Of a DNA stretch of 64,000 nucleotides, positions 10,960-24,110 are shown in pieces; the stretch's first letter is position 1, and the number at the start of each line of letters is the position of its first letter. The position numbers and the translations under genes were made by a program. The notes under the pieces are model-generated. The model was not told the DNA's origin and searched no databases. It saw only the letters and a list, made by a program, of their open reading frames with translations. Origin of the DNA: Delphinus delphis (Eukaryota > Chordata > Mammalia > Artiodactyla > Delphinidae); NCBI RefSeq assembly GCF_949987515.2, contig NC_082687.1, positions 114,929,838-114,993,837 of the forward strand. The letters are read 5' to 3'.

Positions 10960-12300
10960 CATTGATTTTCAGGCTCAATGGCTGGAGGAACACCTAGAGC
11001 ACAGAGCAAGGAGGAATATCCCAAGCAGTAGTCTTGCTGAGTTTCAGAATAGTGATCAGATTTTAGGAAAGATGATGGCATGTCTGAACATTTCAGGGCA
11101 CAGTTTCAGAGAAAAGGGAGCTCTAGAGAAATAAGCTCTATAAATGGACATTAGATCCTGTTGAATTTTTCTTGAAAACTCAACCAAAAAGAAAGGGTAA
11201 AATACCACAAATATGGGTAAAGAAATGAGCTGAAACATATGAGTGGAATGGTTTCCAGAGTTTCACATAGCTGTAATGAAATTGAGTTTCAACATGCTGG
11301 AGTAGAATTCAATAATACTCCATAAGAGCCATGGGTTAGTATTAAGGCTAACTGCTCATCAATGTGTAGGGTACTCCAAACATTCCCTGACAAAGCTTTA
11401 AAACAACAATTGACATTCAAGCTGACACTTAATGTAATGAATTGCCTAGAAGAAAAAAGCACAATATTCTTTAGAAGAAGACAAAAAACTCCAGACATTC
11501 AATAAGAGAAAATTAAATGTGTCAGCATCTACACAAATATTACTAACCATTCCAGAAAGCAATAAAATGCAACCCAGAAGGGGAAGATATAAAAAGTGGA
11601 ACCTCTAAAGATGGAAATTGTAGTATCTGAAATTTGAAAATCCCTGGAGTGGGTTTAACTATTGATTAGGTATTACAAAAGAAAATCTTAATGAATTTGC
11701 AGACACCATAGAAACTAGACAACATGAAGCACGTTGAGAAAAAATAATTATGAAAAAAATAATAGTTTCAGTGACCTGTAAAATAATAAGCAGTTTAACC
11801 AAAGCTTATTTGAAGATGCAGAAAGAAAGGAGTCAGTGTGCTTACATATTTAAAGGATTTATAGGTAAGATTTTTCTAACTTTGATGAAATTAAAAACCT
11901 ACAAATCTAAGGAACTCAAGAAAATCCCATTAAGATTAACACATAGAAAACAACATTAGACCACGAAATAACCAATTTATAGAAACCTATGGCAAAAAAA
12001 AAATCTTAAAGCACAAAGGGATAAAAGCACATTATAAGAACAAAGAAGCACATTACAGCATACTTTTCATCAGAAACTACCCAATCCAGAAACTGATAGA
12101 ATTGTATCATCACATGCTGAAAACAAAAAATATCCTCAGCCAAGCATTCTGTACACAGTATAGAATTATACACTCTAAGAAATGTTCATTAAACATTTCA
12201 AGCAGAAGTAAAATAATACTGGATAAATATAGATTATATTCATTCATATATATATATGAAAAAAGAAATCAAGAAATGAATATGTGGGTAAATAATTTTT
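10960..12300 (+). repeat. Ancient HAL1/L1M-type ORF1 relic
   Basis: The stretch follows the ORF1-region wording of old L1M/HAL1 elements on the plus strand. Blocks include 'aaggctaactgctcatc', 'ccctgacaaagctttaaaac', 'gacattcaagctgacactta', 'gaattgcctagaagaaaa' and 'gcagaaagaaaggagtcagt'. All frames are broken by many stops and indels. The boundaries are approximate and the family is by eye. Confidence 0.55.
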
Positions 12301-12878
12301 AAAACTTTATTTCTCATTTTTATTGTTCTTAAAAATAATTGACTGTGTTTTAACTTCACTGGTGTTATGTAAGGACAGAATTTTGCCTCACAAATACTAA
12401 AAATTTGCTCCAGAAGCATGAAAACGCAATAAAGACTTTAAATCACTTTTAAACACTTTCAACAACTAAGCAAAATTATTAGCAGGTGATGTTGTTTTAA
12501 AAAGTGTGTTTTAGGTCTGCTGATGCTTATTAAAAGAAAACTTTCTAATATTAAATATGCATAAAAATAGATAAAGCAGAGTTTGGAAATTCTCCTATTA
12601 TCACTACCAAACTTGTTTTATTGTTTATGACTTCTATGGATGGTTATTGAAGTTAATTCCATACATATTCAATTTTACGTATATTTTCTTTAAAAAAAAA
12701 AAAAACAACCTCAAAAACATCTTCCTCCCGATCTTTATATGTTTTCAGAAGGTCATACTCAATCTTCAGAAGTAATAATGATTTTGAACTAAACGGACAT
12801 CAGGAATATAACAGACAATTTTGTTCTCGCATATGGCTAAGAGGGATTCTCAACCTCTGGACACAACACCTTTAAATT
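12301..12878. other. Anonymous AT-rich intergenic DNA
   Basis: Nothing assignable is visible. A 13-A run lies near 12692-12704. Confidence 0.5.
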
Positions 12879-12891
12879 ATGCCAATAGAGA

Positions 12892-13017
12892 GGATTCCCT
12901 AGTGGACCAGTGGTTAGGACTCTGCACTTTCACTGCCTAAGGCCGGGGTTCAATCCCTGGTTGGGGAACTAAGATCCCACAAGCTGTGTGGTGTGGCAAA
13001 AAATAAATAAATAAATA
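12892..13017 (+). mobile_element. CHR-1/Bov-tA-type tRNA-derived SINE
   Basis: The SINE starts 'ggattccctagtggaccag' and runs through 'ggttcaatccctggttgggg' and 'aagatcccacaagctg' to an AATA-rich tail. The first block resembles a Pol III A box, and GGTTCAATCCC resembles a B box, consistent with tRNA-Glu ancestry. It is flanked by 'atgccaatagaga' (12879-12891) and 'atgccagtagata' (13018-13030), a 13 bp target-site duplication with two mismatches, which implies moderate age. Confidence 0.85.
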
Positions 13018-13030
13018 ATGCCAGTAGATA

Positions 13031-16000
13031 AATATACATATATAATACTCCGTGTGTTTGTTCATTTGTTTGTTTTGTGATAAGTGCCCAGCCTCAATAC
13101 AATTCTCCTTTTTCAAACATCAGAAAGCTGGCTTTAAAATGTATATGGTTTGATTGAAAAGAAATGTATCTCTGGGATTCTAACCAAAAACGGGTCTTCA
13201 TGAAGACAACGTATCCTAAATCATCATATGATTCTCTGTATTAAAACAACATGATAATTCAAGGTGCTAAATGATTAAACCTACATTTGCGTTTGTGTTT
13301 GAAAACTGTAGGTTATTGTCTCTCTTCTTGATTCTGATCAGGACACATTAGATAAAGTTTTTAAATGGCCAGAGATAAATATCTGAGCACTTGCTTTTGT
13401 TAATGAGTTTCTGTGGTGAAAGTCATTATGTGGTCATTTGGCTGAATGGGGAGTGCAAATGAGAAAAGAGACTAATATAACATATAGAGGCCCATATTGC
13501 TGTCATTTACAGTTCCATTATGCAAAATAGGTGTTCTGTTTGTGCTAATATATGTTGCTCTGTAACAATACATTTATTAAATAGAAACTTTACAGAACTT
13601 ACAATATTTTCAGTGTAGGAATGGCACCAAAACTGAAGTCAACATATTTTATCTGGATAAGCTTTTGTGATTCTTTGTAGAATAAATACATAAATGAGTT
13701 AGATGGGCTAAATTAGGTGTTTACTGACAGCTTCACTTAATTCTTTATTTGGTCCAATATAAATCAAAGATATTTTCCTGAACTGGATACATGCCCATAC
13801 GATGTTATCATTTCTAGAAATATTTTAAAAAGATACTTCTTCTAATAAAAAAGATGTCTAAGGAATTTGCAAGGTATTCCAGAATTCTGTCAAGTGGGTA
13901 GCTCAATGAACTATCTATGATAAGACTTCATATGTCATTTCTGTCTTTATTATCATCATTAGTTGTAATATTATTATTTTTTAAAAAGAGATTTACTTCT
14001 CTTAGTCTAAAGAAAAATTTTTGCATTATTAAGATCACTAATCAGACTTAATTAATGCTAATGATGACATATTAGAAAAACACATAGATTAATCTAGATA
14101 ACTCAATACTAAGGACACAGAATACACTAAATTTTTAACTGTTTAAGTCATGTTAAGTGCTTGCCTTTTCTGTAGTTTTAGTACATCACGAATTGTCTGA
14201 TATGGTTGATAATGTTATTCATAAATAATAGTTTCATTAGTAAAATATGAACATTATAATTTTTGTTCAACTCTCCATACACTTAAAATATAGTATAGGA
14301 CGTATGAAATAAAATACCTTAATAGTATCATAAATGTTAACAAATATTGCTTATTTTATGCATATAACTACTAAGTAATATGAATAATAGGTCAGATGTA
14401 TGTTGGTAATATTCTATGGCCATTTGGTATTATTCTTCACCTGAATATGAAGTTAAATAGAAATATCTCCTGTTATTTCTGTTTCAATTAAATACTTTAA
14501 AATGTAATATTGTACATTATATTTTGTCTGTTAATATAGCACATAAATATGTAAAACACTTGACACATGAACATTACTTAAAATTCAGCTTTAAATTTGT
14601 AGATTTGAAGTCTTATAATTGAATAAGGTGTAAGAATAATCACAATCACATTGAAAAGTTAGTTTTTCTCATTAAAAGTGGTCTTAACTTACAGGACACT
14701 TGAAACTCAAAATTGATTGCAGTTTATGATACCTTTCATTTGTTTAGCTGCATCTCCATCACTTTTAACTTTGCTCCTTCTGTCTTCTGTCTCACATCCC
14801 ACATTAATAATTCCTACATATGATACTTACACTTGGTGAACATGCGAGCACTTGGAATATCAAATTCCCACATCCTTTGCTGTGGTATAGATCATTTAGC
14901 TAAATAAACACTTTTGACATAAAAGACAATATACTTAGTGGCTTCTGAATTGAGTTCAAGATCTAACATGAGACTTTTTACTTTCTCCAGCATGTTCTTA
15001 CTTTGAGGAAGATCACACCAGACTCACAGTCAGACTCTCCCAAGGGCTAAAAATGTAGAACTTAATAATTTTGAGCTAAGTAATAAATGTCACCCTGGTT
15101 ATTCATATTTCCTTACATTTTACTAGATATAACCATATTTTAGTCACCAAGTATTTATTGAGCTCCTATTAGAGTCATAGGTTAGTCACATTTAAAAAGC
15201 CATGAACTCTACAGTGAAACTCTGTGACTTTGGAAAACACACACAAACATATGCACAGATATTTAGGTACAAATAAAATTAAAACTGCAAAATAAAATTT
15301 TATAGTAATTAATTCATGTAATAATTTCAAACAGCAGCCTTAAAGATTCTGAGTATAATTGAAAGTTTTTCAGCTTCGCCTTTTAGTTGATAATGATATC
15401 AGTGTACTTATTTTAATACTGTCACTTAAATGTAAGTTTAATTTAAAAGAAAAACTGTTTACTTGAGTATTTTCCATTTAGACCCATGGAAAGATAGTAA
15501 GTATGCATGTACTATCTGTGAAGAAACGTGACATTTTTTCTAACTACCTTTTTACGGGTAAATATCTATTAAAACAATATTTTTATTTTGTTATTTAAAT
15601 TCTGTTACAGTATTCAAGGTCCATTTTTCAATGTTTATTAGTAAACACTGCTTTGAATTTCCACCTTGTTGTGTTTGATTTTTAAAATCTAAAATAGACC
15701 CAGCTTGAAATTGCATGTGCTAAGAATAAATGGATTTCATAAACGGTTATCAAAAGGAAAAGCACAGTATGCAATAGTTTTATTTTGACTTTAATATTTA
15801 GTCAGTGAGTTTTCAGAATTTCAATTGCCATTTTGCTAAATAAGAACAAAATTAGTTTTCACTAATTAACCCTACTATTTATTTATTATCATCCACCACT
15901 GTTTGTTATAATAAATTGATGATATAAATATATTAATAATTGACTGTCAACTAGACAGCAGAGTAACATACTTGCTGTGAAGTCTCCAAAGCACTTACAG

Positions 16001-16725
16001 AAATCTGTCAATGACATCGACATTTTTTGAAATTAACTTAATATTTATTAATAGTAAAAACAAGGAAATTAGGCAACTCTAAATAATCAGAATGGACTCG
16101 GTGAAAACAGATAACTGAACTGGTACTAGAATGTATGACTCTTACACATTTCTCCATTATCTGTCCCCAGTTTTTGCTCTTCTGACTTCATCTCTTTATT
16201 TCTCAGCAAGACTAGAGTTACTAGATTTTTTTTTTCCCTGATGGGACCAGGTTCCGATTCAGCAGAATATTGCAGAATATAAAAGAAATCATTTTAACTA
16301 TTTACTAGTTAAACCTCAGTTAACATTAGTTTCCATTTGTTAAAAAAAATTGACTACTGGCATATTTGAGAGACATTGGAAATACTAAGACTTAGAGGAT
16401 AAGGTTTAGAAAAGTTTAGGCTTCTGTAATCTTTAGTAGGAATGTATTAAAATTAGCCACCTAAAGGGATGTTTCTCTCAAGTGAACTCTAAGTTTATAA
16501 CATATGCATTGTAGGTATTTTACAAAGTTTGACATTTGTCTTTATATATAACTTATAGTTTTTTCTTTGATTGCTTCTTTTTAGCCATACCTTTTTTAAG
16601 TCAAATTTTAAAACTCCTAATTGTGTCTAGATTTTTGAATCATAGAAAGAAAAATTTTTTTGTCCTCTTGAATGTTTGAAAATTTCTATAATAAGAGCTA
16701 AACAAAGAGACAATATTCGTATTTG
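13031..16725. other. Anonymous AT-rich intergenic DNA
   Basis: About 3.7 kb without a long open frame, an assignable transposon or an RNA gene. It holds many short A/T runs. Fast-evolving intron or intergenic sequence and very old unrecognisable repeats are both possible. Confidence 0.5.
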
Positions 16726-16726
16726 A

Positions 16727-16865
16727 ATAATAGCAGCTAATACTTCCTGAAAAATTTATATGTTCCTGGCTCCAGGCTAAATCCTTTACCTGCATTATCA
16801 CATATATTCCTTATAGTAAAGTCATAAGATTTTTTTGTTGTTGTTCCCTTGTACACAAGAAGAAA
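16727..16865 (-). repeat. MIR-like relic
   Basis: The order 'tagcagctaatacttcctg...ttcctggctccaggctaaatcctttacctgcattatc' follows the reverse complement of the MIR 3' part. Strongly diverged. Confidence 0.45.
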
Positions 16866-16874
16866 GTGTCAACT

Positions 16875-17370
16875 GAAAAAATAATAATGCACAATGCAAG
16901 AGTTGTGAGTTAAGTTTTATTTGGGGCCAAATTAGGACTATAGCCCAGGAGTCACCTCTCGGATAGCTCTGAGGAACTGTTCCAAAGAGGTAGGGGAATG
17001 GTCAGTATATATATGATTTTAGGGAATGAGGATACATGCAGTTAAGCACACATTTCGTCAGAAGGTTGCTGCTAGTCACAAGAAGTTTGCTACTAGTCAT
17101 GAGGAGCAGATACCTCCGTTAATGATTTAGTGCTTTTTTAGATATGAGAAGATGCAAAAAATTGGGCCTATAAAGTCTTCTCCTGAATATATCTAACTAT
17201 CTGAAGGCCTGTTCTGCCATTTTTTTCCCAGAGCACAGAGTGCCTCATTCCTGATCTCTGCCCTAAACTCCTTTCAGGGTGTGTTGAAGGTCAGCAACTG
17301 CAGTGGCTAGGGACTTCATTCTTATAGAACCAGATGGCTAGCTACAATTTTTAGTTGGCAAAAGAAACCT
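16875..17370. repeat. Interspersed repeat, family unassigned (LTR-like?)
   Basis: A block beginning 'gcacaatgcaagagttgtg' and containing 'gttttatttggggccaaatt', 'cggatagctctgagg', 'gcacagagtgcctcattcc' and 'tttagttggcaaaag' reads like a medium-age mammalian repeat. A near-duplicated motif (gttgctgctagtcacaag, then gtttgctactagtcatgag) lies near 17063-17102. I could not name the family. Confidence 0.35.
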
Positions 17371-18526
17371 CAAAGATTTATGTTTCCCCAAAAAATATCT
17401 TACTAAGAAATGGCAGGATTAGAATTTGGAACCCCATATCAGTTTCCACAGGCTTCATTGCCCATTTGCCTCTGAAAACAATGCTTCATTCCAGCAAGAG
17501 TTGCTATACCTGTTTTTCCACTTGACCTCTCTTGAACTGGGAGTAGCATGTTACTTTTTCCTATTACCAACGTGTTTTATAGGATTCCTTTATCTTCTTA
17601 ATTTCTGCTTTCTACAAGTGATTGCTTATTTAATACATAGATATTTATAACTATTGTATTTTATCATACACTGTGTATTTTAACATAGAGTGTCTTTCTT
17701 TGGTTGGTAAAAAAACCCAATCCTTGCTTTCTTGTTATTTAATTTGTCTGGTGTATCTCGCTCTTGCCTTCGTTTCATTTAGCTTTTCTGAATAACTGTG
17801 GTAGTCTCCCTTTTTTATACATCTCTTCTTTTTTAATATATCAGTTATTAATTTAATTACCTCAGGAATGGCTTGCTATGTCTTGAAATTTTAGTGCAGC
17901 AAAATTTCTTGGTAACTTTGATATGCTCATCTATTCATTTTCAAGAGTTAAGCTTTCAATTTCTTTTTTTCAGTTCCTGACTATAATTCCAATGTGATGT
18001 TTACAAAAGCCATTTGTGGAGATGAAGAATGCATTTCAGGTAAAAGAAGTTCCTTGATTGTTATACATTTATGTAGTGTTATCAACACAAAACCATAAAC
18101 ATATAATCTTGCTTCTAAGATTATAGCATAGTTAGAAGCTTTATACTATTATTCATCGCTTTTGAAAAGTTGGCTCATGTATTTCAAGCAATACCTAATA
18201 CCAATCCCTAAAATTTTAGTGTCATATATCTACAACAGAGTTGTCAAATGTTGACCTGCTAAATATAACTAGGTCAGGAACCATGTCAAAGTATACTACT
18301 GTTTGACTACACCCAATAAAATCATAAAAATAACTTACGATCTTTTTAATAACAATAGCTTTGATCAATTTTAAGTAAATTAAGTAAGATTATTATACCT
18401 ATTGAATGCTTATTCACATATAGGCAACATAAGCAGTGTCTAATTTATCAAGGGGCAAAAGAACATACATTTATATCATTAGATTACAAATAATTTTTTT
18501 TCAATCCATATGGCTGAAAATTTCTT
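17371..18526. other. Anonymous intergenic DNA containing a weak exon candidate
   Basis: No transposon is assignable. The only gene-like signal is the splice-site-bounded 66 bp at 17974-18039, listed separately. The 74-codon open frame at 17426-17650 has no recognisable features. Confidence 0.45.
17974..18039 (+). other. Candidate orphan exon (weak)
   Basis: A pyrimidine-rich stretch ending TTTTTTTCAG precedes 66 bp that end CAG and are followed by GTAAAA. One frame is open throughout; entering with one base from an upstream exon, it reads PDYNSNVMFTKAICGDEECIS. The length is a multiple of three and both flanking introns would be phase 1, as in extracellular protein modules. A 22-codon open run is expected often by chance and no neighbouring exon was found, so this is only a candidate. 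I do not recognise the protein. Confidence 0.15.
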
Positions 18527-18582
18527 TTATTAATTTTTATTGGAGTATGGTTGCTTTACAATGTTGTTAGCCTCCACTACAC
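18525..18582 (-). mobile_element. Tiny L1 3'-end fragment
   Basis: 'tttttattggagtatgg ttgctttacaatgttgttag' matches the extreme 3' end of the cetartiodactyl L1s seen at 3770 and 38860. It is severely 5' truncated, and no target-site duplication was found. Confidence 0.6.
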
Positions 18583-21500
18583 ACGGATTACAAATAAATT
18601 TAATAGAGAATGTATTTTTCATTAACTTAGCACTTTTGCATTTTCTCTGTGTATTACATTCTTTTGACTTGCTTGCATTAAGTTCAGATGCCTTTGCTGA
18701 TATTAAATTCAGCAGCCATAAGGATGATATAGGATTGAGAAGCAGAATATCAAAAATTTAGTTTTTATACTTTTCTTTTTATCTGAAGTGTTTAATGTTA
18801 TAGACAGATACATAGATGCATTAGTAAAAGCAGTACAAAAGCTAATTTTAAACACAGAAAATCCATTGCATTACATAATAAGCATCAACAGAATTAATAG
18901 ATGAATAAACTTTTGTTCTGGAAGGTTAACTGTTCCCATGTAGTTAGATTGCTCTTAATATTATTACACAGCTAAAGATAATATCTCCAAAGATATCTTG
19001 CCGAAAGTGGTATTAACCAATTTATACTTGGTATGTAGGTGTTTGGCCACATCCATAAAAAGTAACAGATTTACAAGTGTTCTTATTGATTTGCAAATTC
19101 AACAGCCAAGCTATAATTCACATTAGGTCTAATAAAGAACACAGTTTTTTGGCTGCCAGTAGGAGCAAAAATCCATGTGCTCAACTTTTACCTTTTTAAA
19201 AAAAAAAAATTTTATAATTTATCAAAGTCATACACTTAAGTTACAAATGCCTTTTTAGGATCTTAATGAGTTTCATAAAATATTACAATTTATTCCATTA
19301 TTCATTATTTATAAATCTTATATAACTATTTTCATATTCAAGTTGTTTGAAGGCCTATTTACTGTTAATATTTGTATACATCTTATAATTCTATAAATGT
19401 GAACAAATGGCAAAATTTAACTAGTCAAACAAGGCCTGAAACTTAAGGATCCTATATAATTCAAATTTTTTTTTCCTTATTGTAAATTAGCTTGTTAAAT
19501 TATGTTGTATTTTAGGACAAAGATAAAATCAGAATAGTTAGTGGTGTGTGAGAAAAGTTATTCTAAGCTATGTATGATGGAGTGAAGAAATAGATGTAAA
19601 GATAACCAGAGATAGATCAGAGAGAAGAAAAAAAAAGAAATTAGGTTAAGTTTGCAAGAGTAAGTGATTTAGTAATCCCAACACTGAAAAGTATGCCCAG
19701 CATGTTTCTGTACATGGACATTAAAGAAAGCTCAACAACATTCATATTACAGTACAATAACTGGAGTGGAGTTTTCACATAAGAGTTAGTTACTATAGCT
19801 TCAGTATCTAAGAGTGATGATAAAATTAAGTCTCAAGCTAAGATAATGATAAGTAGAACCAAATGTTGAAATAAACATGAAGAATTAGACCAGAGAGATA
19901 ATCTACTTCCAAATGTTGGAGACCAGGACTTTCATAATTAAGAATATTTAAATTGCTTTATATAGTTTGTACTTATAAATATACAGTAGAAGACAGAGGT
20001 TTTCTCTTTAAATGGTTGGTTTATGTTGGATACCTGAAAATCCGTTACCCTAGAGGAGCTCTAAGTTATCTTTCTACAGTAGCATCTGAGCAGTGAGAGT
20101 GCCTGGGTTGCCCTATCCAGGGGTGTAACTTATAGTTTATCATATCATCTATCCTAGATATTTATATTATCATATATGTTTGATAATATTCTAGAAAATT
20201 AGAAAGAAAGATACATGGAATCAAGTGAAGTATTAGAGTAAGTTGTTCTGATTTATTGAGAATAATCTTTATGCAAATTAAAGTGATCATAGAACCAGAA
20301 TTACCAAACTCCTACTCACCAAACCTGCATTAATTCAGTTTTTTTTTCTACTGAAACTGTTTTTCAACTCTGTTACAATCATTTTGCACAATCTTTTGTA
20401 AAATTTTAAAGACATTCTAAGGGTAAGATTATAAGTATTTTAAGATTATTCAACACTGTAGAAACCAATATTCAATGATGTGAGAGAAAAATTGTTATAA
20501 TTTTCAGGAGATGAAAAGATTGACTAAAATAGGAAAAAGTACAACAAAGAATCTTGATTGATTCTTGATTGATTAAAATAGGAAAAAGTACAACAAAGAA
20601 TCTTTAGACCCTGTAGATTTTAATATGGCATTTTAAGAAGCATATTCATAACAAGTTCCAAATTATGTATAAAATATTACCACATAATAAAGAAATGTAA
20701 TGCTATCAGCAAAGCAAGGAGATGGATTTTATACTAGAAGTCACTAAGTAATAAACAGTCATCATCTAATTTGTTCAAAACAATTTTTTGAAAACAAGCA
20801 GGAAGAAAAAAGAATATGACTTTATTTGTTTTATCCTCAAATGACAGTATCAATTAAACTTAAAGAGTCAAAGGTTTTATAAATCATACTTCAATTACCA
20901 ATACCAATTAAGTTTCTTGCTAATATATATTACTTAACATAGGTATTCTAATAACCTATTATTTGTAAAGGGAAGTAAATCTTTTTCAACATATATGGTA
21001 CCGCATTTAAAAATTTAGTTATAAATTTAGATAGAGATCTGCATTTAGAATTTAGAAGAAAGAAATTTATTATAAATTGGTCACCAAATAGATATTGGGA
21101 ATAAGATGTTTTCTAAATGAATGCAAATCATCAATAAACATTGTATCAGTATCAGTTCATACTTAACAAATTTAGCTTTTGAACGAAGCTTTGCCCACAT
21201 AAAATATCCCATCAAGTCTGTATTACCACATATATAGGTGTATTTAATTTTAATAAGTCTTTTAGGATATTAGAAAATATGGTTATATAAATAAGACTAA
21301 GCTATGATTAATTAATGTTAAACCTTTGTAAGAAAATTTATTATATACCTAAACATGTATTTCCTCTAAAGTAGCTCTAAATATGTTAAATCATAACACT
21401 ATTAATAAATATTAATAATGATAATTAATAATTATTGGGTCCTTACTATATCCTAAGTACAGACTAACTGCTTAAAGAATTATCTGTTTTTGATTATATG

Positions 21501-23085
21501 TCGTTTCCTTTTTCCAGAAATAATTACAGACTATTCTATCTTTTGTACTATGCATTTCTGTAATCTGATTATTTTGCAGTGCTTTTAAAATACATAAAGT
21601 TACATTTAATTAATTCTATGTTTTGCAACTTCACACAGCATTAAAAAAACACTGATTGTTAACCTTTTTTCCCTCTTGTCTGCTGGGAAGCCATCTAGTG
21701 TTTACAGGGATAATTTTTATCTTCCAAAATAATTAAATGAGAAAGTTAAGGCAGTCTTACTTCTAGTTCTAAACTCTGCTTTGCAATCTTCTGTGTGAAA
21801 TTCATAAATTTAACTTTTAGCCACAGCTAATAGGTCTGGTAATTCAAAACTAAATGCAAATAATAAATAAATACAAATCACACTATAAGTTAATTATCTA
21901 AATGTCTTAAGTATATATGCAGCTTAATGCTATTTCAACCAAGTCAATATACAGGATAACTATATGCCTTTAAATGTATATATTAACATTTTTCCATTTC
22001 TTAGTCTGTTTCAGAAATCTATTAAAAATTGTTTATGAAATGTGCAATTTCTATGCTCTTAGATTAAAATGGGTAACAAATAAATCAATTATATTAATAT
22101 TTTACCTACAAGAAATTGTACTCTGAAATTCCTGATGCCAGCACTAGACACATTGCAGATCAAATAGCCCATTCACTGTCTTTCAGAAAGAACAGACTGT
22201 GGTCCAGGGAAAGACAGTGTCAGAGTGAGAACTTAAATTTCTTGAGTCACAGGTCTGCATTCCTTTTACATCAATACTTGCCCACCATACTGAAAATAAA
22301 ACAAAACAAAACATGAGACATTTCACTTCTAACTGAATATTTCATCGTATGTTTTCTCCCTATTGTAGTGATTTATAACTGTGTATTTTTACTACATTAT
22401 GTACTTTGGACTGTAGCACTACAAACAAGTTCAAATTATCCAATGCAGAAGTCAATTCTAGTTTTATTCTTACTGGGTTTTTTTTTCACCATTATCCTTG
22501 AACAGTGAGAAAACTTATTTTCACAATCTATTACAAACAAAAGAAAACAAATGGTTTGATATGACTGAATTCTCAACTTGCTAATTATAAAGAGCCAAGT
22601 GGCCATAATTTTCATGGTGGTCATTGCAATATTCATTTTCCAATTTTCAGCAATAAGAAACTATTAAAGAAAATATAAAATGATATCTATGATATTTGTA
22701 TCAATTAGTATTTCTCCATGTGTTTGCGAAGTAAGTGCCATGGTTCAGTTATTCAGCTGATATCCAGCCAGAGGAATTCTGTCCATCTGTTTGAATCCAT
22801 TTTAAACAGGATCATTTAGGAAAATGAACTTATAATAACATATGATAACTAAATTCAGTATGGATTTTCCACTGCATTGACCAACTTAGAGAAATTCTCT
22901 TATGCAAATACAAATGTTCACAAGCCAAAGTTTTCCTTCTACCATAGCTGTTGTTCAGAAGGTAGGAAGGAAAATCATGCTTTTCAGTTGGTGTCAGTTG
23001 TGTACACTCTTCTCAGTCTTATTGGATGGCCTCAGATTAGACCACATATACGGTGCATGTTTCACTTGAGGAATATAAAGGATTT
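18583..23085. other. Anonymous AT-rich intergenic DNA
   Basis: About 4.5 kb with no gene or clearly assignable transposon. A spaced 31 bp duplication (20525-20604) is listed separately. A weak MIR-like patch lies near 21420-21485. Open frames up to about 70 codons have no features. Confidence 0.5.
20525..20604 (+). repeat. Spaced 31 bp direct duplication
   Basis: Copies at 20525-20555 and 20574-20604 are identical (taaaataggaaaaagtacaa... ending aatctt). The 18 bp spacer contains repeated 'gattgatt/cttgattgatt' units, which suggests replication slippage. Confidence 0.85.
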
Positions 23086-23099
23086 TCTTACTAATTTTT
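23086..23099 (+). repeat. Target-site duplication (left) of CHR-2 SINE
   Basis: tcttactaattttt is repeated exactly at 23310-23323, on the other side of the SINE. Confidence 0.85.
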
Positions 23100-23309
23100 T
23101 TTCTTTTTTTTTTTTTTGTGGTATGCGGGCCTCTCACCGCTGTGGCCTCTCCCGCTGCGGAGCACAGGCTCTGGACGCGCAGGCCCAGCGGCCATGGCTC
23201 ACGGGCCTAGACGCTCCGCGGCATGTGGGATCTTCCCGTACCGGGGCACGAACCCGTGTCCCCTGCATCAGCAGGCAGACTCTCAACCACTGCGCCACCA
23301 GGGAAGCCC
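23100..23309 (-). mobile_element. CHR-2-type tRNA-Glu-derived SINE
   Basis: In reverse complement it runs from 'gggcttccctggtggcgc' through the tRNA-like head and the CpG-rich middle (ggagcgtctaggcccgtgag) to a poly(A) tail (T's at 23100-23121). A perfect 14 bp target-site duplication and retained CpGs suggest a fairly recent insertion. This family, abundant in whales and dolphins, is the main taxonomic clue in the window. Short open frames over it are not genes. Confidence 0.93.
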
Positions 23310-23323
23310 TCTTACTAATTTTT

Positions 23324-23882
23324 AAAGTGCTTTAAAATTTAATGTTTAAAGTGGAATTTATATTTATGTTAAACAGATTCAAACTTAGATAGATAGAATC
23401 CTAACAAAAAGATAGACAAAAGACTGACTCTCTAAATTTAATAACTTTATAAGGCCAAACAGTTCTGTACAAGGAGAAAAATGATGAATATAACCTTCTA
23501 ATCCAGTAATATAGTGCCCAGGCTTGTTTGACTTCACGTTATAGCTCAATAATTTAATGAAATGAAATAGTAAAAAAAAACACCTGAGTTATATCTTACC
23601 TTTGCCAAAACTGTTGTTTCGTTTGTGTTCCTACACAGACAAATACAGGAGTCCATTTTTCCAGGACAAATTCTATGTGTTCTCTTCACATTACTGTTTA
23701 TGCTCACAAATCTCTTTTATATAAGCTTTACCCCTAAAATTCTAATGTTCCTTGTATCTCTGTGCTACCCACCTTCACAGAACCATTCTTTCTCTACTTT
23801 TGAAACCAGAAAGCCACAAAAACATCTTAGATATCTAAATGAGACTTGAGAAGCGAAGTAACTCAATAGTTTATGCAAAAAC
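23324..23882. other. Anonymous spacer between two CHR-2 SINEs
   Basis: There is no assignable feature. The 74-codon open frame at 23625-23849 has no recognisable domain. Confidence 0.5.
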
Positions 23883-23892
23883 CTAAAACATG

Positions 23893-24110
23893 GGCTTCCC
23901 TGGTGGTGCAGTGGTTGAGGGTCCGCCTGCCGATGCAGGGGACACGGGTTTGTGCCCCGGTCCAGGAAGATCCCACATGCCGCGGAGCGGCTGGGCCCGT
24001 GAGCCATGGCCGCTGAGCCTGCGCGTCCGGAGCCTGTGCTCCACAACGGGAGAGGCCACAACGGTGAGAGGCCCGCGTACCGCAAAAAAACAAACAAACA
24101 AACAAAAAAA
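23893..24110 (+). mobile_element. CHR-2-type tRNA-Glu-derived SINE
   Basis: It starts 'ggcttccctggtggtgcag', carries the B-box-like 'gggtttgtgccccgg', and ends in a (CAAA)-interrupted A tail. The 10 bp target-site duplication ctaaaacatg is exact at 23883-23892 and 24111-24120. It points the opposite way to the SINE at 23100-23309, and the heads of the two face each other across 583 bp. Confidence 0.93.

Noticed and set aside
12892..13017. tRNA-like A and B boxes suggesting a tRNA gene
   Set aside because: These belong to a tRNA-derived SINE. There is no complete cloverleaf, and the other SINEs in the window show the same pattern.
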